NCBI RefSeq assembly: GCF_000429345.1
Contig: NZ_AUBR01000040.1
Coordinates: 1 to 32,140 of the forward strand
DNA length: 32,140 nt
Source: Desulfovirgula thermocuniculi DSM 16036
GTDB lineage: Bacteria > Bacillota > Desulfotomaculia > Desulfotomaculales > Desulfovirgulaceae
Direction: 5' to 3'
A program made the translations under genes and the position numbers. Positions 24,701-31,896 of the stretch are shown piece by piece; position 1 is the stretch's first letter; the number at the start of each line of letters is the position of its first letter. Under the pieces are notes generated by a model, which saw only the letters and a list, made by a program, of their open reading frames with translations, was not told where the DNA came from and did no database searches.

Positions 24701-25409
24701 GCTCTACGGCATCGGGGTGGGCCCGGGTGATCCCGAATTGCTCACCTTAAAGGCATACCGCATCCTCCAGGAAGTCGACGTGGTCTGCGTGCCCAAGTCG
24801 GCTGCCGAAAGGGAAAGCCTGGCCCTCCACGTGATCACCGGGGCCCTTAACCGGCGCTGGGAAGTGGTGGAGCTTTCTTTCCCCATGTCCCGGGAGAAGC
24901 GGATTTTGGAAGAACACTGGGCTGCGGCAGCCGAAAAGGTGGCCGCCCTGGTGCAGGAAGGCAAAAAGGTGGCCTTTGTGACCATTGGCGATCCCATGTT
25001 CTACAGCACCTACGGATACCTCCTCAACTACCTGCGGCGGCTTTACCCTCACATTCCGGTGGAAACCGTTCCCGGCGTTACGGCCATGAGCGCCTGCGCG
25101 GCGGTCCTGCAGACGCCCCTGGCGGAGGGCGATGAAAACCTGGCCATTATGCCGGCGGCCTACCACCTGGACCGGCTGGAGAAAATCATGGAGGACTTTG
25201 ATAACATCGTGGTCATGAAGGTCAACCGCAACTTTGAAGGAGTAATAGGCCTGCTCCGGCAAAAAAAGCTGCTCGGTCAAGCCGCCCTGGTCAGCCGCTG
25301 CGGTTACCCGGACCAGTTCGTTTGCCGGGACCTTGCAACCCTAGCCGGGGATAACCTGGACCTTCACTACATGTCCACCCTCATCCTGCGCAAGAGGTGG
25401 GAAAAATGA
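24690..25409 (+). CDS. cbiL: Cobalt-factor II / precorrin-2 C20-methyltransferase
   Basis: About 239 residues. Tetrapyrrole methylase motifs are YGIGVGPGDPELLTLKA (N-terminus), VTIGDPMFYSTYGYL near residue 94 and TVPGVTAMSACAA near 123. These together are typical of CbiL/CobI, which methylates C20. GTG 24690 has GGGAGG 8 bases upstream; ATG 24684 is only 2 bases from it. It ends in an ATGA overlap with cbiF. Confidence 0.9.
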   Translation: MAGKLYGIGVGPGDPELLTLKAYRILQEVDVVCVPKSAAERESLALHVITGALNRRWEVVELSFPMSREKRILEEHWAAAAEKVAALVQEGKKVAFVTIGDPMFYSTYGYLLNYLRRLYPHIPVETVPGVTAMSACAAVLQTPLAEGDENLAIMPAAYHLDRLEKIMEDFDNIVVMKVNRNFEGVIGLLRQKKLLGQAALVSRCGYPDQFVCRDLATLAGDNLDLHYMSTLILRKRWEK

Positions 25410-26161
25410 TTTACTTCGTGGGCGCCGGTCCGGGAGACCCGGAACTAATTACCGTAAAAGGGGCCAGGCTGTTAAAAGAGGCGGACGTGGTCATCTACAC
25501 CGGCTCGCTCATCAACCCGGAAGTGCTTGACCACTGCCGCCCCGAAGCAAGGCTTTACAACAGCGCCCACATGACCCTGGAAGAAATCCTCGCGGTCATG
25601 ATCACAGCCCACCGGGAAAACCTGACCGTGGTGCGCCTGCATACGGGAGACCCATCCCTTTATGGTGCCACCCAGGAACAGATGGATGCCCTGACCAGAA
25701 TGGGCATACCTTTCCGCGTGGTACCGGGGGTAAGCTCTTTCCTGGCCGCCGCCGCCGCCATCCCCCACGAGCTTACCCTGCCGGGGGTAACGCAAACGGT
25801 CATCCTCACTCGCCTGGAAGGGAAAACGCCCGTCCCGGAGGAGGAAAAACTGCGTGAGCTGGCCCGGCACAAGAGCACCCTGTGCATCTTTTTAAGCGCC
25901 CACCGCATAGAAGAGGTGGTTGCAGAGCTAAAAGCGGGCGGCTGCACGGAGGACACACCGGTGGTGGTAGTGGAGAAGGCCTCCTGGCCCGAGGAAAGGG
26001 TGATGCGCGGCACCCTGGGCGACATTGCCGCCAGAGTAAAGAAGGCCGGCATAACCCGCACCGCCCTGATCCTTGTGGGGAAGGTTTTTGGCTCACCCTA
26101 CCAACCCTCGCGGCTCTATCACCCCGGCTTCGCCCACGGCTACCGGGAGGCGCGGAAATGA
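25406..26161 (+). CDS. cbiF: Cobalt-precorrin-4 C11-methyltransferase
   Basis: This 251-residue protein has the CbiF/CobM signature: VGAGPGDPELITVKG at the N-terminus, DVVIYTGSLI near residue 28, RLHTGDPSLYGATQEQM near 76 and VVPGVSSFLAAAAA near 104. It methylates C11. ATG 25406 overlaps the cbiL stop, with AAGAGGTGG upstream; GTG 25397 lies inside that site. It ends in an ATGA overlap with cbiG. Confidence 0.95.
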   Translation: MIYFVGAGPGDPELITVKGARLLKEADVVIYTGSLINPEVLDHCRPEARLYNSAHMTLEEILAVMITAHRENLTVVRLHTGDPSLYGATQEQMDALTRMGIPFRVVPGVSSFLAAAAAIPHELTLPGVTQTVILTRLEGKTPVPEEEKLRELARHKSTLCIFLSAHRIEEVVAELKAGGCTEDTPVVVVEKASWPEERVMRGTLGDIAARVKKAGITRTALILVGKVFGSPYQPSRLYHPGFAHGYREARK

Positions 26162-27246
26162 AGATTACCGTCATCGCCGTTACCAAGAGCGGCGTGGAGC
26201 TGGCCCAAAGGGTATCCCAATGCTTGACCCGGGCCGGCCACCAGGTAAAGACCTACAAGCCGGCCCACCTGCCCGGGGAAGGGACGCCCTACGTGCAGCC
26301 CCTTAGCCTCTTGGTGGGCAGGGAATTTTCCCTGTGCCAGGGGATGGTGCTCATCATGGCCCTAGGGATTGCCGTGAGAGTGCTGGCCCCCCACCTGCGC
26401 AGCAAGGTGTCCGACCCGGGGGTGGTAGTCATGGACGAAAAGGGTAACTTTGCCATCAGCCTGCTGGGCGGACACATGGGAGGGGCCAACCAGCTGGCGC
26501 GGGAGCTAGCGGCAGCCACGGGGGCGGTGCCGGTTATTACCACGGCCACCGAAGCGCAGGGCCTCCTGGCCGTTGACGTGCTGGCCCAAAAATATAACCT
26601 GGCCATCGAGTCCCTTGAAAAGGCCAAAAAGGTTAACGCCTGCCTGGTTAACGGGGACGGGGAAGTTTTTATTTCCAGCGAATTCCCTCTGCCGCTACCG
26701 CAGAAAGGCTATAAAATCATCCCCTGGCCGGAAGCTACAAGTGCAGGATTTACCGGCTGGCTGGTACTGATCACCAACCGCGTGTTTGATCCGCCTTCCC
26801 CCAAGGTGCTCTTCCTGAGGCCCCGCAACCTTGTGGCCGGCATTGGCTGCCGTAAGGGAGTAGGAGCGGAAACGGTAAAATCCGCCCTGTTCTGCGCGCT
26901 GTCACTGGCCGGCCGCAGTGCAGCCAGCCTGCGGGCCCTGGCCACCATTGAACGGCGCTCCGGAGAGGAAGGCCTGCAGGAGGTTGCCCGGGAACTGGGC
27001 TTACCCCTGGCTGCCTTTACCGCGGAAGAGATTAACAACTTGCTGGAAAAAGCACCCCATCTCAGCAGATCATCATTCGTGAAAGAGAGGATAGGAGTGG
27101 AGGGCGTATGCGAGCCAACGGCTTTACTGGCCGCTCCCAGGGGCCAGCTGATCCTGGGCAAGACCAGGGTGGGGGGGGTAACCGTGGCCCTCGCCGAGGA
27201 AAGCTATGGGTGGTGGGAACAGGCCCGGGAAACCCGGAGCACCTGA
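26158..27246 (+). CDS. cbiG: Cobalt-precorrin-5A hydrolase
   Basis: This 362-residue protein opens the delta-lactone of cobalt-precorrin-5A and releases acetaldehyde, a step unique to the anaerobic B12 route. The N-terminal half shows IMALGIAVRVLAPHL (near residue 63) and SLLGGHMGGANQLA near 101. The C-terminal domain shows VAGIGCRKGVGAETV near 226. ATG 26158 lies in the cbiF stop; the frame is open upstream to 25882, but that part is a shadow of cbiF. It overlaps cbiH by 37 bases. Confidence 0.94.
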   Translation: MKITVIAVTKSGVELAQRVSQCLTRAGHQVKTYKPAHLPGEGTPYVQPLSLLVGREFSLCQGMVLIMALGIAVRVLAPHLRSKVSDPGVVVMDEKGNFAISLLGGHMGGANQLARELAAATGAVPVITTATEAQGLLAVDVLAQKYNLAIESLEKAKKVNACLVNGDGEVFISSEFPLPLPQKGYKIIPWPEATSAGFTGWLVLITNRVFDPPSPKVLFLRPRNLVAGIGCRKGVGAETVKSALFCALSLAGRSAASLRALATIERRSGEEGLQEVARELGLPLAAFTAEEINNLLEKAPHLSRSSFVKERIGVEGVCEPTALLAAPRGQLILGKTRVGGVTVALAEESYGWWEQARETRST

Positions 27247-27932
27247 GCCCCAGGGCAAAGCAGGCCATAGAGGAAGCCGAAACAATTGTGGGGTACAGGA
27301 CTTACCTCAAGCTGGTGGAGGAAATGCTCAGGGGAAAAGAGGTAATATCCACCGGCATGATGAGGGAAATCGAGCGGTGCCTCCTGGCCGTACATCGGGC
27401 CGGCGCAGGGCAAAAAGTGGCCCTGGTTTCCGGGGGAGACCCGGGCATTTACGGCATGGCCGGCCTTGCCCTGGAAGTCATCGAGCGGGAAGGCCTCTGG
27501 GACAAGCTGGAGGTGGAGATTGTGCCCGGCATCACTTCGGCCAGTGCCGCTGCAGCCCTCCTTGGAGCCCCCCTCATGCACGATTTTGTAGTTATCAGCC
27601 TGAGTGATCTGCTGACCCCCTGGTCGCTCATTGAAAGGAGGCTGGAGCTGGCCGCCCAGGGCGACTTTGTGGTGGTACTGTACAACCCTGCCAGCCACAG
27701 GAGAACAGGGCAAATTCACCGCGCCAGGGAAATCCTCCTCAAACACAGGAGCAGCCGCACCCCGGTAGGAATAGTGCGCAACGCCTACCGAGAAGGCCAG
27801 GAAGTCACTATTACCGACCTGGAAAACCTTTTAAATCACCCCATCGATATGTTGTGCACCGTTATCGTGGGCAACAGCCAGACGCGCGTCGCCAACGGTT
27901 TTCTGGTCACCCCCAGGGGGTACGAGCTGTGA
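27210..27932 (+). CDS. cbiH: Cobalt-factor III C17-methyltransferase (ring contraction)
   Basis: About 240 residues. CbiH/CobJ methylates C17 and drives ring contraction. Motifs are VGTGPGNPEHLSPRA (N-terminus), VSGGDPGIYGMAG near residue 73, EIVPGITSASAAAALLGAPLMHD near 104 and VLYNPASHRR near 155. GTG 27210 is the best start, with GAGGAAA about 10 bases upstream, though it leaves a very short N-terminus. It ends in a GTGA overlap with cbiJ. It lacks the C-terminal ferredoxin extension found in some CbiH proteins. Confidence 0.92.
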   Translation: MVGTGPGNPEHLSPRAKQAIEEAETIVGYRTYLKLVEEMLRGKEVISTGMMREIERCLLAVHRAGAGQKVALVSGGDPGIYGMAGLALEVIEREGLWDKLEVEIVPGITSASAAAALLGAPLMHDFVVISLSDLLTPWSLIERRLELAAQGDFVVVLYNPASHRRTGQIHRAREILLKHRSSRTPVGIVRNAYREGQEVTITDLENLLNHPIDMLCTVIVGNSQTRVANGFLVTPRGYEL

Positions 27933-28705
27933 TACTGGTGCTGGGAGGTACGACGGAAGGACGCCAGGTAGCCGCGGAACTGGCGGCCAGAGGCCTCCGC
28001 GTAATGGTTTCCACGGCAACCCCCTACGGCGGCGAACTGCTCTCGGGCTGCGGCGCCCGGATCATTACAGGCCCCTTAAACCTGGAAGGGTTGCTGGAGA
28101 TCATCAGGGGACACAAGGTCCGTCTGCTGGTAGACGCCACCCATCCTTTCGCCTGCCGGATTTCCGATCTGGCCTGCCGCGCCTGTGCCGTGACGGGCAT
28201 ACCTTACCTGCGCCTCCAGCGTGCGGAAAGCGCCCTTCCCTCCAGCCACCTTGTTTACCGGGTGAGGGACTACGAGGAGGCCTCCCGCAAAGCCACGGAG
28301 CTGGGCAGGACCATTTTCCTGGCCACCGGCAGTAAAAGCCTGCCCGTCTTCCTGGACGCCGCGCGGCAGCGCGGCTGCCGCATCATTGTCAGGGTACTGC
28401 CGGAACCGGAGGTCCTCCAGCGCTGCCGCCAGCTGGGTTTAAAGCCAGCCGATATCGTGGCCATGCAGGGGCCGTTTGGCCGCGAACTGAACCGCGCCCT
28501 CTTCCGGCACTACCGCGTGGACGTGGTGGTTACCAAAAACAGCGGCGACGCCGGGGGAACGGCATCCAAGGTTGAAGCCGCGCTGGAGCTGAACATACCG
28601 GTGGTGGTTATAGACCAGCCCCGCCCGGCGCCGGGGGAAGCTGTGCACAGTCTTGCGGACCTCATTGACAGGATCATCCAAATAGAAAGGTCGGTGGAAG
28701 GATGA
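27929..28705 (+). CDS. cbiJ: Cobalt-precorrin-6A reductase
   Basis: This 258-residue protein reduces the corrin macrocycle of cobalt-precorrin-6A with a pyridine nucleotide. It shows the N-terminal LVLGGTTEGRQVAAEL, VDATHPFACRIS near residue 70, FLATGSKSLPVF near 132 and the C-terminal VVTKNSGDAGGTASKV near 200, all typical of CbiJ/CobK. GTG 27929 overlaps the cbiH TGA. It overlaps cbiX by 4 bases. Confidence 0.93.
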   Translation: MILVLGGTTEGRQVAAELAARGLRVMVSTATPYGGELLSGCGARIITGPLNLEGLLEIIRGHKVRLLVDATHPFACRISDLACRACAVTGIPYLRLQRAESALPSSHLVYRVRDYEEASRKATELGRTIFLATGSKSLPVFLDAARQRGCRIIVRVLPEPEVLQRCRQLGLKPADIVAMQGPFGRELNRALFRHYRVDVVVTKNSGDAGGTASKVEAALELNIPVVVIDQPRPAPGEAVHSLADLIDRIIQIERSVEG

Positions 28706-29073
28706 AGAAGAGGGGCGTCATCCTGCTCTGCCACGGCAGCCGCCTTCCGGAAACACGCAGGACGCTGGAAAGACTGCAGGAGATGATCGGTGAGGGAAAG
28801 GGCTTCGCGGCGGTAAAAGGGGCTTTCCTCCAATTCGGCCAGCCCGACCTGCCGGCAGCCCTCGCCCAGATGTCCCAGCTGGGACTGGAGCAAGTAGTGG
28901 TGGTGCCGCTGTTTCTCGTCGACGGGGTGCATGTTAAAAAGGATATACCTGAAATCCTAAACCGCGAAAGGGCCCGCTACCCGCAGATGGAAATTATTAT
29001 GGCCGGGCACATAGGCGCCCACCGGAAGCTGGCAGAAATTATTTTAGAGCGCATACAGGAGGTCGTTTCATGA
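28702..29073 (+). CDS. cbiX: Short sirohydrochlorin cobaltochelatase (CbiX-S type)
   Basis: This 123-residue protein inserts cobalt into sirohydrochlorin at the start of the anaerobic pathway. It shows GVILLCHGSRLPETR at the N-terminus, with the metal-binding His, a second His in VDGVHVKKDIP near residue 76, and AGHIGAH near 100. It is about half the length of the long two-domain chelatases and matches the single-domain CbiX-S form best known from archaea, which works as a homodimer. It is coupled to cbiJ and cbiC by ATGA overlaps. Confidence 0.88.
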   Translation: MKKRGVILLCHGSRLPETRRTLERLQEMIGEGKGFAAVKGAFLQFGQPDLPAALAQMSQLGLEQVVVVPLFLVDGVHVKKDIPEILNRERARYPQMEIIMAGHIGAHRKLAEIILERIQEVVS

Positions 29074-29711
29074 AGATCATCACCGACCCCAAGACCATTG
29101 AGGAAGAAAGCATGCGCATCATAGAACAGGTGGTAGAGCTGCACGCCTTTTCCCCGGGGGAAAAGGCGGTGGTAAAAAGGGTGATTCATTCTGCCGGCGA
29201 TCCCAGCCTAGCCGGGCTCATGCGCTTCCACCCCCGGGCGTTAGAGTGCGGCGTGGCCGCGCTCCGGTCCGGTTGCATCATCCTCACCGATGTGAGCATG
29301 GTCAAGAGCGGCCTTTCCAGAAAGCCGCTGGCTCTTCTGGGGGTGGAGGTGCGCTGCTTGATTGACCACCCAGCAGTTGCCGAAATGGCCAGGGAAAAGG
29401 GGATTACCCGTGCCATGGCCGCCATGGAACTGGGCGCTTCCGTTGCCGACGGGGGCATTATTGCCATCGGCAACGCCCCCACCGCCCTCTTTGCCCTCTG
29501 CCGGCTTATTGCCGGCGGCAAGGCCAAGCCGGCCCTGGTGGTGGCCACACCGGTGGGCTTCGTAGGGGCGGCGGAGGCCAAAAGAGAGCTAATGGCCCTA
29601 GACGTTCCCTACATCACCGTCACGGGTACCAGGGGAGGCAGTCCCATGGCCGCGGCCATTGTCAACGCCCTGCTTTTTATGGTCTGCACAGGCGGCACAA
29701 CACATGCGTAA
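29070..29711 (+). CDS. cbiC: Cobalt-precorrin-8 methylmutase
   Basis: This 213-residue protein moves a methyl group from C11 to C12 to give cobyrinic acid. It shows EEESMRIIEQ near the N-terminus, the catalytic-His segment RVIHSAGDPSLAGLMRF near residue 35 and DVSMVKSGLSR near 74. A glycine-rich IIAIGNAPTALFAL near 130 and VATPVGFVGAAEAK near 155 complete the family pattern. It is the last gene of the cbi run; the next gene is convergent. Confidence 0.94.
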   Translation: MKIITDPKTIEEESMRIIEQVVELHAFSPGEKAVVKRVIHSAGDPSLAGLMRFHPRALECGVAALRSGCIILTDVSMVKSGLSRKPLALLGVEVRCLIDHPAVAEMAREKGITRAMAAMELGASVADGGIIAIGNAPTALFALCRLIAGGKAKPALVVATPVGFVGAAEAKRELMALDVPYITVTGTRGGSPMAAAIVNALLFMVCTGGTTHA

Positions 29712-29755
29712 CTTCCAAACAGCCGGCCCGACCGACGTCCCCGCACCGCCGCCGC

Positions 29756-29769
29756 GCCCCTTAAGGGGC
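29756..29769. terminator. Short palindrome at the convergent cbiC / Gls24-fusion end
   Basis: GCCCCTTAAGGGGC is a perfect 14-base palindrome that overlaps the minus-strand stop codon at 29761-29763. It may end transcripts from either side, but it has no T-run and would leave almost no loop, so the call is weak. Confidence 0.3.
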
Positions 29770-30597
29770 ACTTCCCTGGCGCGGTATGTAGAGGGAACGC
29801 ACAAGGAGGTTTACCGCCTTCACCGTCAGGCCCGTCATTTCCTCCACCCGCTCCTTTACCTTTTGTTGGATTTGCCGGCCGACGTCTATAATATTGCAGC
29901 CATAGTACAGCACCGGCTGAAGTTCCACGGTTACCCCGTCCGGTTCCTTCTTTATCGTTACCCGGCCGGCACTCTTAACCTTACCGGCTTCCCTTGCGGC
30001 CCGCTCAATAATTTCCGTGAGTACACCCTCGGCAATGGCCAGCCTGCCGTAATAGGTAAAGGTGGGTCGCACCACAGAATGCTCCAGCCAGCTGCGCCTG
30101 CCCTGCGGGTTTTGCCGGCGCAGGAAAATTTTTAGGGAATCGGCCAAAATACCGGGAAGCTTTTTCTTCACTTCCACCGTGGGGGCGGGAATGACGTGCT
30201 TGGCGTATTGTACCCGCATCACCCGCGCTTTGCGGATTTCCCGGGGAGAAGCCACCTCCTCAATGGTAATTACCCTGGTTACCGGGGGCAGCCCCAGGCG
30301 GGAGGCAATCTTCTCCACCATTTCCACGGAGGTGCCCAGGATGAGCACCCTCTGCGGGTTAACCTCCCGCAGCACCTCCCGGGCCTGGCGGGCATGCTCC
30401 TCGTCCGTGAAAAGCGCCGCTTTAATGGCCCCCAGGCGGGTAGGCTGGTGCTTGGCAGACTTTCCCGCCAGGATGCGGTCCCCCTTAATTACGAGCCCGT
30501 CATCAATGATGATCTCTGCACCGCAGTCATGGGCAGTGGTAATGGCCCGGAAGCTTTTCCCCGTCCCGCTGGGACCCACCAAGGCGTAAACTTCCAT
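29761..30597 (-). CDS. P-loop NTPase domain fused to an Asp23/Gls24 domain
   Basis: This 278-residue protein has two parts. Residues 1-170 form a P-loop domain: Walker A GPSGTGKS at 8-15, a Walker-B-like EIIIDDG at 28-34, and an RVLILGTSVEMVEKI strand-helix near 83. Residues 176-275 match the Asp23/Gls24 (alkaline shock / DUF322) family: TYYGRLAIAEGVLTEIIE, GVTVELQPVLYYG and VKERVEEMTGLTVKAVNLLV. Gls24 domains are linked to cell-envelope stress in Firmicutes. The ATPase fusion suggests a nucleotide-dependent version, with unknown function. ATG 30597 has GGAGGAGAGG at good spacing; the longer frame to 30660 includes that site. It is divergent from the gene at 30732. Confidence 0.78.
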   Translation of the reverse strand: MEVYALVGPSGTGKSFRAITTAHDCGAEIIIDDGLVIKGDRILAGKSAKHQPTRLGAIKAALFTDEEHARQAREVLREVNPQRVLILGTSVEMVEKIASRLGLPPVTRVITIEEVASPREIRKARVMRVQYAKHVIPAPTVEVKKKLPGILADSLKIFLRRQNPQGRRSWLEHSVVRPTFTYYGRLAIAEGVLTEIIERAAREAGKVKSAGRVTIKKEPDGVTVELQPVLYYGCNIIDVGRQIQQKVKERVEEMTGLTVKAVNLLVRSLYIPRQGSAP

Positions 30598-30731
30598 AAC
30601 CCTCTCCTCCAAAAAGGGCCTTCCGGAAAGTTTCTTCCCCAAGGCCGGCCGTTCCTGCAAGCCATCACCTGCTTTTAACCGGAAGGACCGAAGGCACCGC
30701 TTAGCGTAAGAAACCCCGGGAGGTGAAAAAT

Positions 30732-31163
30732 TTGTCCCAGGAATTTGCCGAGCTCTTGGCCCAGAGGTTTTCCCTACCCGAGAGCGAAAAGAATATCCTC
30801 GGGAAAACCATACGACAGCTTTCCCGCCCCGAAAGGCGCATTTACTTTGAAAAGATAAAGCCCCGGGAAAAAGAATTCAAGCTTTTTCTAAAAGAACAGC
30901 ATGCCGTGCTCAACCACGACGGGCGGCGAAGATGGTTAAATCTTACCGTGCAGAGCCTCCTGGAAAAAGGAGGCGATCCGGACCTGGCCGACAGCCTGGT
31001 GATGGATGTCCTTGGCCGCTTGGAAGTTTACCGGACGCTGCGCGAAAGGGCCGAAGCGGAAGGCACGCGCCTGAAAGCCCTCACCAATTTCGGCGGGCTG
31101 GCCATGGTTTTAATTTTGTTTACCGTCATTGCTGCCCTTATCCTATACCTGAGCGGCAGGTGA
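30732..31163 (+). CDS. Small tail-anchored membrane protein of unknown function
   Basis: About 143 residues. I do not recognise a family. Residues 1-120 are soluble, charged and probably helical (e.g. KNILGKTIRQLSRPERRIYF). Residues 122-139 form one hydrophobic segment (LAMVLILFTVIAALILYL) four residues before the stop, so the protein should be anchored in the membrane by its C-terminus with the bulk in the cytoplasm. TTG 30732 has GGGAGGTG about 8 bases upstream; GTG 30723 lies in that site. It is followed after 7 bases by the DUF3786-like gene and divergent from the P-loop/Gls24 gene, so a shared envelope role is possible but unproven. Confidence 0.7.
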   Translation: MSQEFAELLAQRFSLPESEKNILGKTIRQLSRPERRIYFEKIKPREKEFKLFLKEQHAVLNHDGRRRWLNLTVQSLLEKGGDPDLADSLVMDVLGRLEVYRTLRERAEAEGTRLKALTNFGGLAMVLILFTVIAALILYLSGR

Positions 31164-31170
31164 GTTGGCC

Positions 31171-31785
31171 GTGCTCATCAACGAGCTGGATGCCCTAAAT
31201 GAGGCCGTACGCAGGTTTGCCGGAATCTCCGGCGACCACACGGGCATAACCCTGCGTACGGGAGCGCTGTACGACCCCCACCGCGGAAAGTATCTCCTGG
31301 ATTACCTGGGGGAGAGATACGAGATAAGCCCGGACGGGAGCGTGCAGAAGGAGGCGTCCCGGGAAGCCGTGCCGTACAACGATCAGGTGCTCATCCTCCA
31401 GTACCTATGCTCGGCAAGCGGCCTGCCGCCCCGGGGACACTGGCTTTCCTTTCTCGAGCTACCTCACGGTGAACTCCACCACGCTCCCTTCCAGCACGAT
31501 GCCCTCATCCCCCTGGCCCGGGCCTTTGGGCACCGTCTGGAGGCTTTTAGCCTTGCCGCCCGCATCCTCGGGGGGGAAAAGCTGTCGCTCGGCGACTGCG
31601 CGGCGAAGTTTCTGGCCTTCCCCAAGCTGCCGCTGGCGGTAATCATCTGGTCCGGCGACGAGGAATTCCCTCCCCGCGCCAGCATCCTTTTTGATGCCGT
31701 GGCCCCAACCCACCTCTCCACGGCAGCCCTTTGGGTGCTGGGCGTAGAGCTGGCCCGCAAGATTATCGCCCTGGCGCAAGGCTGA
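31171..31785 (+). CDS. DUF3786-like protein
   Basis: About 204 residues, resembling the DUF3786 proteins of strictly anaerobic bacteria. Seen in the sequence: LYDPHRGKYLLDYLGERYEI near residue 35, YNDQVLILQYLCSASG near 70, HWLSFLELPHG near 90, and a C-terminal VIIWSGDEEFPPRASILFD near 155 followed by STAALWVLGVELARKI. No catalytic motif, membrane segment or metal site is evident. The function is unknown. GTG 31171 has AGGTGAG upstream; TTG 31165 is possible. It forms a two-gene unit with the tail-anchored protein. Confidence 0.75.
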   Translation: MLINELDALNEAVRRFAGISGDHTGITLRTGALYDPHRGKYLLDYLGERYEISPDGSVQKEASREAVPYNDQVLILQYLCSASGLPPRGHWLSFLELPHGELHHAPFQHDALIPLARAFGHRLEAFSLAARILGGEKLSLGDCAAKFLAFPKLPLAVIIWSGDEEFPPRASILFDAVAPTHLSTAALWVLGVELARKIIALAQG

Positions 31786-31834
31786 GTGATCCCCAGCTTT
31801 TAGAAGGAGATATTAAGCGAAAAGGGCAGGAAAA

Positions 31835-31895
31835 AAGGATTCTCCCCCCGAAAATTAGCTGTTAAGGGAGGAAACAGCAAAGGGGGAGAATCCTT
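31835..31895. repeat. 14-bp inverted repeat upstream of the transposase
   Basis: AAGGATTCTCCCCC (31835-31848) and its exact complement (31882-31895) enclose 33 bases. The right arm ends 1 base before the transposase ATG. It may be part of the left end of the insertion sequence, or an RNA hairpin that shields the transposase start from read-through, as known for IS10/IS50-type elements. The outer end of the IS cannot be fixed without the right end. Confidence 0.65.
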
Positions 31896-31896
31896 A

